The notes beneath the pieces were generated by a model. The model worked only from the letters and a program-made list of their open reading frames with translations. It had not been told where the DNA came from and made no database searches. From Stramenopiles sp. TOSAG23-3 (taxonomy: Eukaryota; Sar): a stretch of 18,537 bases of DNA. The DNA is taken from NCBI GenBank assembly GCA_900128585.1, contig LT642354.1, forward strand, positions 3,015 to 21,551, written 5' to 3'. The position numbers were made by a program, and so were the translations under genes. This document shows positions 10,301 to 17,802 of the stretch, piece after piece; position 1 is the stretch's first letter; each line of letters begins with the position of its first letter.

Positions 10301-11459
10301 GTTAGTTGATCTACAGTTTTTGAACTTGACACACTGCAAACGAATCCAAGGAATCGATTTAGACGATTTAGTCGAAATGGAACGCAGGCTCTTGTATGAC
10401 AATGGCAGGTTTTACCTAAAGGGAGTTGGAATAATATCGTTTGTGTCAATGATTCCCGTTTCAAAGGCCATGTTTCCAACACATATACTGTCGCAAGTGA
10501 GTGGATTAGTTCAGATCAAGCTTGAAAATACACACTTTCAGAATTTTAGCTCGGGTCAACTTTGTAACTTTGTTGAGTTGGTGCTCTTTTCATACCAATT
10601 TTATGGCGACCATATTGCACCGGAGCAATCATGGGATTTCCCGCCACCTTGCGCACTCCCAAGTCTCGAACAATTTTATATGTCAGAAGCAAACGTGAAC
10701 TTTTACAGCAATAGGTCTTTCCCAAGTCTCAAAGAGTTTGCGGTTAGTAGCAAGTACGGATCGGTAGAGCGAACGTTTCCTAAAATACCATACTCTGTTG
10801 CACGGCAGTTACGGACGTCTTCTGATTATCTTGAGTTGAACCAATTCAAACCCTTGAATAATGCAAAGTTTCCACCAGTATACAGCTCTTGGCCATCGCT
10901 TCGTTTGGCGGCCATGAACCTAGAACATTACGAAAACAGTTTAAGTATTCCTCCAGAGTGGAAAACGTTTGAATACTTTGAAGTGGGTGTATCGTGGTGG
11001 ACCAAGCCAGAAAACTCAAAAATTGTTGGCTCAGCAGCTCAGTTACACATTAAAAAAGGCGCGGACATTAAAATGACCAACCTGTCTGGTCCTTTGTTTA
11101 CCCTCTCTCCGGGATTTAATTGCTTTTTAGTCAATGCACCATATGACAAGAACGAAACGGTCGCTTGGCGTCTGTTTGAGAAAAAATGGAACATCTCGTG
11201 TTCTGAGTTACCAAAGGAGGTATGTAGTGACGACGAATGCCGTAAAATGATAAGTTTCAAAGAGCATGAGTTCGATGTTGTGCAGAAAGTGGTGAACTGT
11301 TCTCTGCCAACTGTTGGCAACTCAACCTTTTCAAATGTTATATGCATCGGCACGCACCAACCAAACATAAGTGAAACACTAAACATTTGGAGATGCTACG
11401 AGCGTGACTACTTTCAGTTGAGACGGTCATGTACACAAGCCAATGCATTGCTTTATTAG
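7326..11459 (+). CDS. Multi-pass membrane protein with large extracellular C-terminal leucine-rich-repeat domain
   Basis: A 1377-residue protein starting at ATG 7326. Hydrophobic segments lie at about 41-60, 77-98, 112-128, 388-409, 430-453, 469-494, 541-559, 566-590, 608-625, 634-657 and 691-716. Eleven passes fit the positive-inside rule: basic loops 495-540 and 658-690 are cytosolic, and the Cys-containing, glycosylatable region 129-385 and everything after 717 are outside. From about residue 776 leucine-rich repeats appear (SIIALDLKHNAISDLP, IKVLDLSNNQIS, LQTLILSNNNL, IRSLNLSNNDF, LQSLDLSMNKQ), then decay into irregular repeats to about 1220. Many sequons (817, 945, 1073, 1129, 1276, 1289, 1324, 1347) and a Cys-rich C-terminus support secretion. 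LRR ectodomains bind protein or glycan ligands; this one has no kinase or other known signalling domain, so a sensor or adhesion role is only inferred. The family is not one I can name. It follows the other giant membrane gene on the same strand. Confidence 0.87.
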   Translation: MLRENSRGVVYHNPLFSGMNKGDSAKPGFGFRQLLRRYKKATCLVATISFAIVFVVLPHLSLGGDSFHESGFPLTTTKLLLLVFTGVFQHYLVLFLLFAPGDNVSRALRQCNKLLLFVFVVWVSFGPGEQLTDSTQTEKQHKMLGIGNCSLLNDIPEQFVDLNAPIEGNQLYIYKYKAEFYPIVYEKTSMILNLLETVYPLLMRSTRRQMTDECEKVTSSYALLMIFRPCGQYCQEAQYLCNSSCSNPCFKHTLEDAFGHGSTFSEISEIAADEWTGRYGSIINGYLNGAWPESTELDRTKFSEQFLSLFWERVKQQAELYKNNSLCKPISALDNRESCFALNGEVYSSSTNKDHRIGEELSCNKTDQNGQINRGSSPRQQQTQNSGVAFLWISTVAFYANALWSIVTWYRLSQTYPANRNEYPLGSCKKISLVGMGLIGYMFSAATIHMIIMVEGEHDPQTSEPTIQLQCVYMFLCVPVILCASIATTTVATSIQGTGQSIKNKKHSAKKSRSLMLVNFTRIVAMYQQQTSPRNGPWFLTKIIFWECFEVCIQFTSLHLQSRNHTLSYVLVISCLLWINMMVTTAIFYRKLFDANAKMWKNAEILGVDTVIDTLYFATNVYFLTGKDLYSDKVPFVTSVVGSLSIAWPVLCVVLRIRSVARLIVLKIGENAAPNLSFHGHKERSKTGKRYSVLWSVMWVVTVSFSAQFVFLLIGAVQLNAHCSNELGEALWSGAHPKHTFVNGLYGEQDCNFRAITHIVAPEKGIKSISPSIGKCTSIIALDLKHNAISDLPRELILMESIGSVELLGNPVSLVLNASNMALGRGVGNYDIPAFIQQHLSRTIKVLDLSNNQISKIGDSVSKFKHLQTLILSNNNLKPDRLSWRIVNLHGVLDRFLFEGNPVSTYLDWSNQGGFKRGYKNGERSMRNAVAFLSVFFAPSIRSLNLSNNDFTKPMVEDMLYDLTGLQSLDLSMNKQIKSGPAAPLRFNLSERLVDLQFLNLTHCKRIQGIDLDDLVEMERRLLYDNGRFYLKGVGIISFVSMIPVSKAMFPTHILSQVSGLVQIKLENTHFQNFSSGQLCNFVELVLFSYQFYGDHIAPEQSWDFPPPCALPSLEQFYMSEANVNFYSNRSFPSLKEFAVSSKYGSVERTFPKIPYSVARQLRTSSDYLELNQFKPLNNAKFPPVYSSWPSLRLAAMNLEHYENSLSIPPEWKTFEYFEVGVSWWTKPENSKIVGSAAQLHIKKGADIKMTNLSGPLFTLSPGFNCFLVNAPYDKNETVAWRLFEKKWNISCSELPKEVCSDDECRKMISFKEHEFDVVQKVVNCSLPTVGNSTFSNVICIGTHQPNISETLNIWRCYERDYFQLRRSCTQANALLY

Positions 11460-11726
11460 CAGTATAATATGCATATATGATTAGAAAAATATACTCGCAC
11501 AGTGGTATGCATATGATATCTTAAGAAAAAACCAAAATATATAGTATGATATATAATGAATTACGCCCTGATATTTTTTAGAAAGATGTTATTTTTAAAC
11601 CGACAGTACCGAACATTATCTCGATGAATTGTTGTTTTGGATGACTTAAAGCGCTCATCGCGCATTGATTATTCGTAAATTCTTAGAGCCTTGCTTGCCA
11701 GTCTTACTCCAGTACCGCCCCTAATC
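11460..11726. other. Convergent 3' spacer
   Basis: A short AT-rich region where the plus-strand LRR gene and the minus-strand SPT16 gene converge. The word TATGATTAGAAAAATA occurs about 15 bases after the LRR stop and once more at about 17712 in another spacer. No canonical AATAAA was seen on the coding strand of either gene close to its stop, so 3'-end signals are not assigned. Confidence 0.5.
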
Positions 11727-14700
11727 TCACCTTCTTCGCTTCTTCCGGTACCGATCTTCTCGGTGACTGTCTCGCTGGCGCTTCTTGCGGTCTTCTTTCT
11801 CCGCCTTCCTGTCCATTTCGTCCCAATCCTCGCCGTCCTCCTCCGAATCGCTGTAGGCCTCGCTGTCCAGGCCGCTTTCTTCCGCCATATCGTCCTCGTC
11901 CCAATCGTCCTCGGACGAGCTCTCCTCTTCGTCAGAGTCGACCTCAAAGACGCTGCCGTCGTCGTCGTCGTCGTCGTCCCCGTCGTCTTCGTGGTCGCTG
12001 TGGGCGTTCAAAAAGTCCCAACCGACGTCCTTCTTCTCCCCCTGCTCGTCCACGTTGGACCAGAAGAGGGACGTACCGTCGTCCAGTTCCGCGTCCAGCT
12101 CGTCCCGGACTGCGGTGAGGGTCTTGTCCCACACGATCGGGGCATTACCGGTCGTAAACGTTTTCCCTATGGAAATGATCCACTCTTTGATGGTTTCAAG
12201 GTATCGCATTTCGATGGAATTCACGTGCTTGAACCGTTGGAGGTCGTTGAACACCACGACCATGTCGAAGTTTTTCGTCGTGAAAGTGACGCGTTCCAAA
12301 TGAAAGTGCTCCACGTCGTCCAAGGAAACGACAAAACTGGGGGTGTGGGACACGTTCAAGAGGCAGTCCACAGAGGGGCTGATTCGGACCATTTCCTTGT
12401 GCGCTACCCCAAAGAAGCTCAGGTCTAGGTAAGGCGTGTCCAGCTTCGGGAAAATGGGCTTGACGGCGTCGGGGGCGTACTTCTCCACGTGCTTGCTCAC
12501 CTTTTTGCAGAATTCGTAGAACTGCTTGTTCAGCCTTTTCCGCAGCTTACGTTGTCGCTGCTCCTCGTCGATCTCGTCGGGGTCGTACATGTTCCGGCGC
12601 GAGTCGTCCAGGGCCTCGGAGGCCTCGATGATGGTCATGTAAAAACAGAGGTTTTTGCACTTGCGCTTGTTCACCAATATGGGAGACCGCAAGTGAATGT
12701 TAAGAATGACGTCGTGGATGGTCCCGTCGCACTGCTGAAAGATGAAGTGGCGCACGTTCGAGTAAATGATGTCCACCCTGTCTGAACCCTCATTGGCGCG
12801 GAACCGAAAGCCGTTCATGTGACACTGGAGGGACCCCTGGTTCTTTCTGTACTTGCCGATCTTTGGGCGGACACTTACCGGTGCCAGCGTAAGCGGGCGA
12901 CCACGGTCCCGGGGCCAGAGCACCAGCGGCTCCTGCTCAATGACGTCCTTCGCCTCGTTCTCGGCCCGGTTCTTCTCGCGGGTGTCTTTCTGAAGCTGCT
13001 TGATGGCGCGAAGCTGGTCGTTGAGGTACTTTTGGTCTTTCGACTTGAACATCATCGACCGAACAAAGACCTTTCGCGCCACCAAGTCCTCGATGGCGCG
13101 CACTACGCTCGGGGGCATGTTCTTCGTGACCTTGTCCGCGGGGCTGTAGAAGTTAATCGTCAAGTAGGACGCGCGGTGGCCCTCGTCGTTGATGGAGACG
13201 TTCTTCACGGTCGTGATGTGGAACGGCACGAGCATGTTGTAGATGGGGAGCAGGACCGCTTGGTTCTCCGTGTCTACCGTGAGGCGCGTCGGCTTGATGC
13301 TGGCGGGGATGCGCTGAACGCTCGAGTAGGCTGAAATTTGAAGCTCCGCGTCGCTGTCTTTCTGGGCCACCTCATCGCTCGCGCTGCCCTTTTGCTTCCG
13401 TGCCAGGTTTCTCCTCTTTACGTCGGCGGCCTTCTTCTTCATAATTTCCTGGCGTTTTTGGTCCAGGTCTATGTTCTTGGCAGTCGCCTCGGCCTGCGCG
13501 CGTTCCCGCTTTTCCCGGCGGGACAAGTTCTCTTCTTCTTCCTCCTCCTCCTCCTCCTCGCTTTCGTCCAGTGTCTGGGCAACCGTGCTCCAGTTCTTCT
13601 TTGCACTTTTGGTCAGGACTTCGGCCTCGTCCTTACCGACCAGGACAGTGTCGGCGAGTAGAAGGGTGTAGGTGGGCAGGGCGCGGGCCCCTACCTTGGG
13701 CTTTTTGGCGTCCTTCTTCCCAAGGGCTACCGGCACGTCCTGGAACCCAACGCAGAGGTTGAAGACCATCCCGGCCTTCATGACTCGTTTGTTCTTGTGG
13801 CTCATGACGTGCGACGCGTCGCGGATCATCAGCCCCAGGCCAGTCCCGCAGTTCGGGGTGAAGTACTGCAGCATGTCCTTCCCGTGGGCTTCGATGTGCT
13901 TCTTCGCCGCGTTGTAAACGTTCAGCAAGGACACGCTGTCCTTCATCGCGGACAGGCACACCTGTTGGACCTCGAGGAGCAGCATGTACGCCTTCTCCAT
14001 GCAGTCCGGGGGGTTCACTATGTACGTGCGGGCTACGTTGCTGCAGTACGAGTCGTAGCGGGCCCCAAGCTGGCAGGTGATCAGGTCGAACGACATCTTT
14101 TCATTCTCCATCTCTGCCCCTTCGTTGAGGGACACTTTGCACTTCGGGCCACTCTGCACGGTGGGAGTGTAGCAGGACTCGACCATGTCCTTGTCCACGT
14201 TCTTCACCTGCATGCGCTCGGTCGGGTCTTCGAGGTTTGCGTCGATCTCTGCGGCCAGCTCGGAGTGCTTGAAGGTGCCCTTGTCCTCGTCGACGACCGT
14301 CCACATTCGCTTGGAGAATGCCTTCATCGCCTTGTAGGACAAGTGTGATGCCTTCCGTATGTTCATGATCTCATCCTCCGTCTTGACCGCCAGGGCCAAG
14401 TTGATGCCCGTGCTGCAATCGACGGTCGCGATGGACGTTTTCTCGAGGGCTTTGGCCCACGACGCGGCAAACTTGCCGCCCGGGCTCTCCTTGAGGAGCG
14501 TGCCCAGCGTGGCCCCGTCGAGGCTGGCCTTGACCGCCGCAATGAGCGTGGCGCAGTTGGCCCCATACTCCTCGGCCTTTACCTTTTCAATCACTTCCAG
14601 GGCGACGTCCCCGTCGAACTGGGCCTTTTCAAGGATCTCCTTCTTTTTCTTCGAGGTAAGGATGACGACCTTCTTCTCCGTGAAGAGGACAATGGTGCTC

Positions 14701-14903
14701 GGAAGCTCCAACGAGAACAGGTACCTGTGAAACGTGGAGGAACCGGAGTACATGACGGCGTTTTCGTCGGTCGCGCCTGCAACGATGCATATGGCATCCG
14801 CGTTCTTCCACACTTTCGGGTTCTGCTTGTTCGATACCCAGTGCGCGTGAATTTTCTTCGCCCTGGCAACGAAGGTCTTCAGGTTGATGGGGTCAGAGGC
14901 CAT
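11727..14903 (-). CDS. SPT16: FACT complex subunit SPT16 (histone chaperone)
   Basis: A complete 1058-residue SPT16, close to the roughly 1035-1050 residues of the yeast and human proteins. With Pob3/SSRP1 it forms FACT, which loosens and rebuilds nucleosomes during transcription and replication. Domain order is typical: an aminopeptidase-like N-terminal domain (about 1-430, including SYCSNVARTY and PNCGTGLGLMIRDASHVMS, without a catalytic metal site), an acidic run (about 446-458), a dimerisation domain (about 490-640, including IPIYNMLVPFHITTVKN-like text), a double-PH middle domain (about 655-935, with QGSLQCHMNGFRFR and FFGVAHKEMVRISPS), and an acidic C-terminal tail (about 965-1030) ending in a basic KKRRR stretch. 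The start is MASDPINLKTF in an ACCATGG context; 25 more upstream codons are open but do not match the family. The gene is intronless and strongly G+C-rich compared with both neighbours. Several long antisense ORFs over it are composition shadows. Confidence 0.97.
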   Translation of the reverse strand: MASDPINLKTFVARAKKIHAHWVSNKQNPKVWKNADAICIVAGATDENAVMYSGSSTFHRYLFSLELPSTIVLFTEKKVVILTSKKKKEILEKAQFDGDVALEVIEKVKAEEYGANCATLIAAVKASLDGATLGTLLKESPGGKFAASWAKALEKTSIATVDCSTGINLALAVKTEDEIMNIRKASHLSYKAMKAFSKRMWTVVDEDKGTFKHSELAAEIDANLEDPTERMQVKNVDKDMVESCYTPTVQSGPKCKVSLNEGAEMENEKMSFDLITCQLGARYDSYCSNVARTYIVNPPDCMEKAYMLLLEVQQVCLSAMKDSVSLLNVYNAAKKHIEAHGKDMLQYFTPNCGTGLGLMIRDASHVMSHKNKRVMKAGMVFNLCVGFQDVPVALGKKDAKKPKVGARALPTYTLLLADTVLVGKDEAEVLTKSAKKNWSTVAQTLDESEEEEEEEEEENLSRREKRERAQAEATAKNIDLDQKRQEIMKKKAADVKRRNLARKQKGSASDEVAQKDSDAELQISAYSSVQRIPASIKPTRLTVDTENQAVLLPIYNMLVPFHITTVKNVSINDEGHRASYLTINFYSPADKVTKNMPPSVVRAIEDLVARKVFVRSMMFKSKDQKYLNDQLRAIKQLQKDTREKNRAENEAKDVIEQEPLVLWPRDRGRPLTLAPVSVRPKIGKYRKNQGSLQCHMNGFRFRANEGSDRVDIIYSNVRHFIFQQCDGTIHDVILNIHLRSPILVNKRKCKNLCFYMTIIEASEALDDSRRNMYDPDEIDEEQRQRKLRKRLNKQFYEFCKKVSKHVEKYAPDAVKPIFPKLDTPYLDLSFFGVAHKEMVRISPSVDCLLNVSHTPSFVVSLDDVEHFHLERVTFTTKNFDMVVVFNDLQRFKHVNSIEMRYLETIKEWIISIGKTFTTGNAPIVWDKTLTAVRDELDAELDDGTSLFWSNVDEQGEKKDVGWDFLNAHSDHEDDGDDDDDDDGSVFEVDSDEEESSSEDDWDEDDMAEESGLDSEAYSDSEEDGEDWDEMDRKAEKEDRKKRQRDSHREDRYRKKRRR

Positions 14904-15024
14904 GGTTCCAACACAGAGTGTAAAGCCTAAAAACGAACGAACGGGGGAAGGATGAGAAGGGATATCGTTTCTTTCCAAACTATCTTAAAAAAATAGTAAC
15001 TTTTAAAGCGAAGGAGGAAACGAA

Positions 15025-15047
15025 AACGATTCAACGATCGTAACGAT
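15025..15047 (-). promoter_or_regulatory. Three AACGAT words upstream of SPT16
   Basis: AACGAT occurs at 15025-15030, 15033-15038 and 15042-15047, spaced 8-9 bases, about 120-145 bases upstream of the SPT16 ATG. Regular spacing of a short word in a promoter hints at clustered factor binding. The repeats are seen directly; function is inference and the sample is small. Confidence 0.2.
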
Positions 15048-15127
15048 TAACCTCAAAGTTTCGAAATCTAAACAAGTATGTTTATGGCAAAAAATCTTAC
15101 TTACTTACTGTTTTTAGTTATTATTTT

Positions 15128-15145
15128 CTTCTTCTTCTTCTTCTT
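15128..15145. repeat. (CTT)6 microsatellite
   Basis: Six perfect CTT units lie about 65 bases before a long GAA-type tract on the same strand. The two are complementary and could pair in a single strand or transcript. Confidence 0.85.
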
Positions 15146-15210
15146 TGAATTTGACTTGTTGTTTAATTGCCACTTTTTTTGTTGGCTTGGCCAACCATCA
15201 ACCAACAAAC

Positions 15211-15353
15211 AAAGAAGAAAGAAGAAGAAGAAGAAGAAGAAGAAAGAAGAAAGAAGAAGAAGAAGAAGAAGAAGAAGAAGAAAGAAGAAAGAAGAAAGAA
15301 GAAAGAAGAAGAAGAAAGAAGAAAGAAGAAAGAAGAAGAAGAAAAAAGAAGAA
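15211..15353. repeat. Long GAA/AAG-type polypurine tract
   Basis: About 143 bases of almost uninterrupted A and G, built from GAA and GAAA units with no pyrimidine. Long polypurine-polypyrimidine tracts can adopt triplex (H-DNA) structures and are prone to length change. In forward frames it translates to K/E/R runs, which is a composition effect rather than a gene. Confidence 0.9.
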
Positions 15354-15403
15354 ATTTGGAAGAAATTTGGAAGAAATTTGGAAGAAATTTGGAAGAAATT
15401 TAG
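15349..15403. repeat. 11-bp tandem repeat, five copies
   Basis: The unit AAGAAATTTGG is repeated four times exactly (15349, 15360, 15371, 15382) and a fifth time with one change (AAGAAATTTAG, 15393-15403). It directly abuts the purine tract and probably arose from it by replication slippage. Confidence 0.9.
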
Positions 15404-15578
15404 ATTGATTGATTCATTATATATACTGTGTCTATATAAATATAACTATTTGTATGCTATGTAAATACTAATACGAATTCAATCGATTAATAGGACAGTG
15501 AACAATACAAAATTGCTTACTTAATTTAATAATCCTGGCGCTTTTTCTCACGGCTGATGGTATTCACCTGTTATAAAG

Positions 15579-15605
15579 GAAGGGCGTGTTCGCGCCCTTT
15601 TTTTT
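15579..15605 (+). terminator. GC-rich hairpin followed by T8
   Basis: GGGCG (15582-15586) pairs with CGCCC (15593-15597) around a TGTTCG loop; A-T pairs extend the stem by two, and eight Ts follow (15598-15605). The shape is that of an intrinsic terminator. In a eukaryote a T-run of this length would stop RNA polymerase III on the plus strand, so it may mark the 3' end of a small RNA starting after the TATA-like element near 15431-15443. No known RNA family was recognised, and the hairpin may have no function. Confidence 0.35.
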
Positions 15606-15759
15606 CTAATTTTTAATTTTTATGGTCTCTGTATAATACTTACTTCAGTTTTAATTGCATTTGTTATATCATTTTAACAAACAATTAAGGTTTAATAGAA
15701 TACGTTAGTTTTTTGTAAAGAACGAAAAGGGAAGTATTCTTATTTCAAAATCCAAGGCA

Positions 15760-17010
15760 TCAGTTGCTTGCAATGCATTTTGTACTATCGTCCTTAATCA
15801 TTTTATTGATGGTTTCCTTCAGCTCCTGGTTCTCCTTTTTCAGTTTGGTTATTTGGTTCATGAGCAAGACCTTGTCGTACCCGTCAATGTTCGTTCCAAG
15901 ATCAGGATCTTGAAAGACAATCCCCTGGTCCCTGGCCTTTCGTTTCTGAAGCCGCGATTCCGCCACAAGCTTGCCGTTAAACACGTATCCCTTCAGAATG
16001 TTTCGGTAGATGAGCGTTGCAACGTGCATGTCGACAGCATCCAAGATTTTCCCCGAGTACTCGAGTAGCCTTGTGACGCCCTTCAAAGTCAGCGAGTACG
16101 CGTGCAGGCAGGCGGGGTGGCGCGCGACAACATGGGGTTCTTCGATGGTAGTTTCCGGGTCTATCGATTGGTAGGTTTTCTCTGGGTGGGTTTCGTTCGG
16201 TACCCGAAGTCCCCCGCGCATCCAGCCGCTATAAATGATGTCTGCATCGGGGGGAATATTTTCTACGTAAGAGCCAATAACAGTTGTAAAGTTTTCGTGC
16301 GGCACCGCATCGTCTTCAAAGATCGATACGACCGGAGTGCCGGTCTCGAGCATGTACTTTCGGACCAATTGCCAGACCAAGCGGTGAGATAACGTGCATC
16401 CCTTGTGCCCGGGCTCGCCGTGGTATATTCCCATGCTATCGAAATCGACCGTTCCCAGGGAACCGTCGACCCCGGGGAATCGAACGATATCTTTGAACCC
16501 TGCGGACTTGAGCCGGCCGGCAATCACTTCCCTTCGTCCAGGGTTTCTGTCCAAATTTATAAAGTATGCACGACGGAGGAAGTCGTCCATGTCGACAAGG
16601 GCTGTCATTCTAAAATGTACAGGGGGCGACCGCACAGAAAAACCATCGATTGAAAAAGTGACGGACGCGTTAGTAACCAGAGTATCGCCCGGTCGAACGA
16701 TCGTGGACGCCGTATGCAGGGTTAGGGCCATGCGATCCTCTTTCGACTTTCCATGAGCGTCTACCAGAAAATCTACGCACGCATGGTCCTTTTTTTTAAC
16801 GGCTTCGTCCCTAAGCTCGTAGCACAGCGTGGCGCTGGTCCCGCCGAACCTTTCTGCTGCACCAACCAATGAAATTTCTATGGCAAAATATTTCCCAAAC
16901 TTGATAAATGTATCTTTTCCATCGACGCCATTGAATGGCCTCACTATATCCAACCGTTGGGGGCTAGACTGCACGACCATCATCGCAAGGATGCAAAACA
17001 AAGTCCTCAT
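15760..17010 (-). CDS. GT25-like glycosyltransferase with signal peptide and N-terminal all-beta-like region
   Basis: A 416-residue secretory-pathway enzyme of the glycosyltransferase family 25 type (LPS glycosyltransferase / collagen galactosyltransferase group), which transfers a sugar from a nucleotide donor. The start at 17010 has an ACCATG context and gives a clean signal peptide (MRTLFCILAMMVVQSS); an ATG nine bases upstream is in a weaker context, and the longer frame opens with TTG. The family signature begins with RAYFINLDRNPGRREVI (about 147-163), then GHKGCTLSHRLVWQLV (about 201-216), and SIFEDDAVP, where EDD (about 232-234) is the likely metal/donor site. Residues about 20-140 form an N-terminal region rich in beta-like segments, not part of the usual catalytic domain. 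The C-terminus has a short coiled coil (about 380-405). There is no KDEL-type retention signal. Acceptor and linkage are unknown. It is divergent from the EF-hand gene. Confidence 0.85.
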   Translation of the reverse strand: MRTLFCILAMMVVQSSPQRLDIVRPFNGVDGKDTFIKFGKYFAIEISLVGAAERFGGTSATLCYELRDEAVKKKDHACVDFLVDAHGKSKEDRMALTLHTASTIVRPGDTLVTNASVTFSIDGFSVRSPPVHFRMTALVDMDDFLRRAYFINLDRNPGRREVIAGRLKSAGFKDIVRFPGVDGSLGTVDFDSMGIYHGEPGHKGCTLSHRLVWQLVRKYMLETGTPVVSIFEDDAVPHENFTTVIGSYVENIPPDADIIYSGWMRGGLRVPNETHPEKTYQSIDPETTIEEPHVVARHPACLHAYSLTLKGVTRLLEYSGKILDAVDMHVATLIYRNILKGYVFNGKLVAESRLQKRKARDQGIVFQDPDLGTNIDGYDKVLLMNQITKLKKENQELKETINKMIKDDSTKCIASN

Positions 17011-17253
17011 GGTCAACATGTACCACAGACTACCCAAGCAACAACCACTGCTTTCTCAAAAGGCTCCACTTTAAGCAACGATTCGCGTGTACACTATTGA
17101 TTATACATCCATTGGTGTAGAAAAAATATTCAAAACTTTCTTCTCTCATTATCACAAATGTACGTTCAAATATATTCTTTCATATTTATATATAGATAAT
17201 AAAAGATACGATAATTTCAAATTAACAAGTCATTCATCATCGTCCGTCGTCGT

Positions 17254-17467
17254 CTTTCTTCTTCTTCTTCTTTTTTTCGATTCTTCTTTCTTCTTACTTA
17301 TTTTTTATATAATATTTTATTACTTCTTTTTTTTTGGGGTGTGGTGGTGTGTGGTGTATCAAGCTAAGCTATTGGAAAAGCATATTTTAGAATGGAGTGT
17401 TAGATCGGGTACTGAAGAAGAAAGAAGAAGGACGAAAGAAGAAGAAAAGAGACAAAGAAGAAGAAAA
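17254..17467. repeat. CTT tract facing a GAA tract
   Basis: Pyrimidine runs at 17254-17278 and 17281-17294 are followed about 120 bases later by GAA-type purine runs at 17414-17467. This is the same pyrimidine-then-purine order as at 1972-2090 and 15128-15353. The arms are complementary and could form a stem around the AT- and GT-rich centre. Confidence 0.75.
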
Positions 17468-17802
17468 TAATAATATTTTTTCAATTAATACTTCTTACTG
17501 TTCGTCTACTTTAATATAACTACGAGGATTACATTCAGTTACCTATCCTATGGATATAATAATTATAAGGAATAACAAAGGAACGAATTCATGGAAGAAG
17601 AATGAATGAAACGGATAAGAGATTCTTGATGCTGTGTGATGTCTAAGCAAGACAACCTTTCATTCATTTTGTTGATTTTTTATTAATAATAAAATTATTA
17701 TAATAATATATTATGATTAGAAAAATAATCAAACCCTTCTGTGGGGAAGGGAATGTGTTTTCCATTATATATATATTATTATGTAAAAAAAACAACAATT
17801 TG

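Larger units (their letters stand above)
14904..15759. other. Repeat-rich spacer between SPT16 promoter and GT25 3' end
   Basis: This spacer carries the SPT16 promoter at its left and the GT25 3' flank at its right. It holds three AACGAT words (15025-15047), a (CTT)6 run, a long GAA-type purine tract, an 11-bp tandem repeat, a TATA-like stretch (about 15431-15443) and a hairpin followed by eight Ts (15579-15605). Overlapping frames here that encode K/E/R runs are low-complexity translations, not genes. No tRNA was recognised. Confidence 0.65.

Noticed and set aside
11691-14348. Long plus-strand ORFs (for example 11691-12428, 12819-13334, 13797-14348) across the SPT16 region
   Set aside because: They are antisense to a clearly conserved gene, have V/L/R-rich composition expected from reading G+C-rich codons backwards, and show no domain.
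15078-15464. Overlapping ORFs made of lysine, glutamate and arginine runs
   Set aside because: They are all frames of the GAA-type tract and the 11-bp repeat.
15468-15495. Phage T7-type promoter resemblance (TAATACGA ... ATAGGA) next to EcoRI- and ClaI-like sites, suggesting vector sequence
   Set aside because: Only the first eight bases match; the rest differs, and the surrounding DNA is ordinary AT-rich spacer.
15579-15605. tRNA T-arm, because GTTCG with flanking GC resembles box B
   Set aside because: No acceptor stem, anticodon arm or correct 17-base T-arm could be built; the T-run starts directly after the stem.
17087-17470. 127-codon plus-strand ORF upstream of the EF-hand gene
   Set aside because: It is composed of CTT and GAA tract translations (S/F/L runs, then R/K/E runs).
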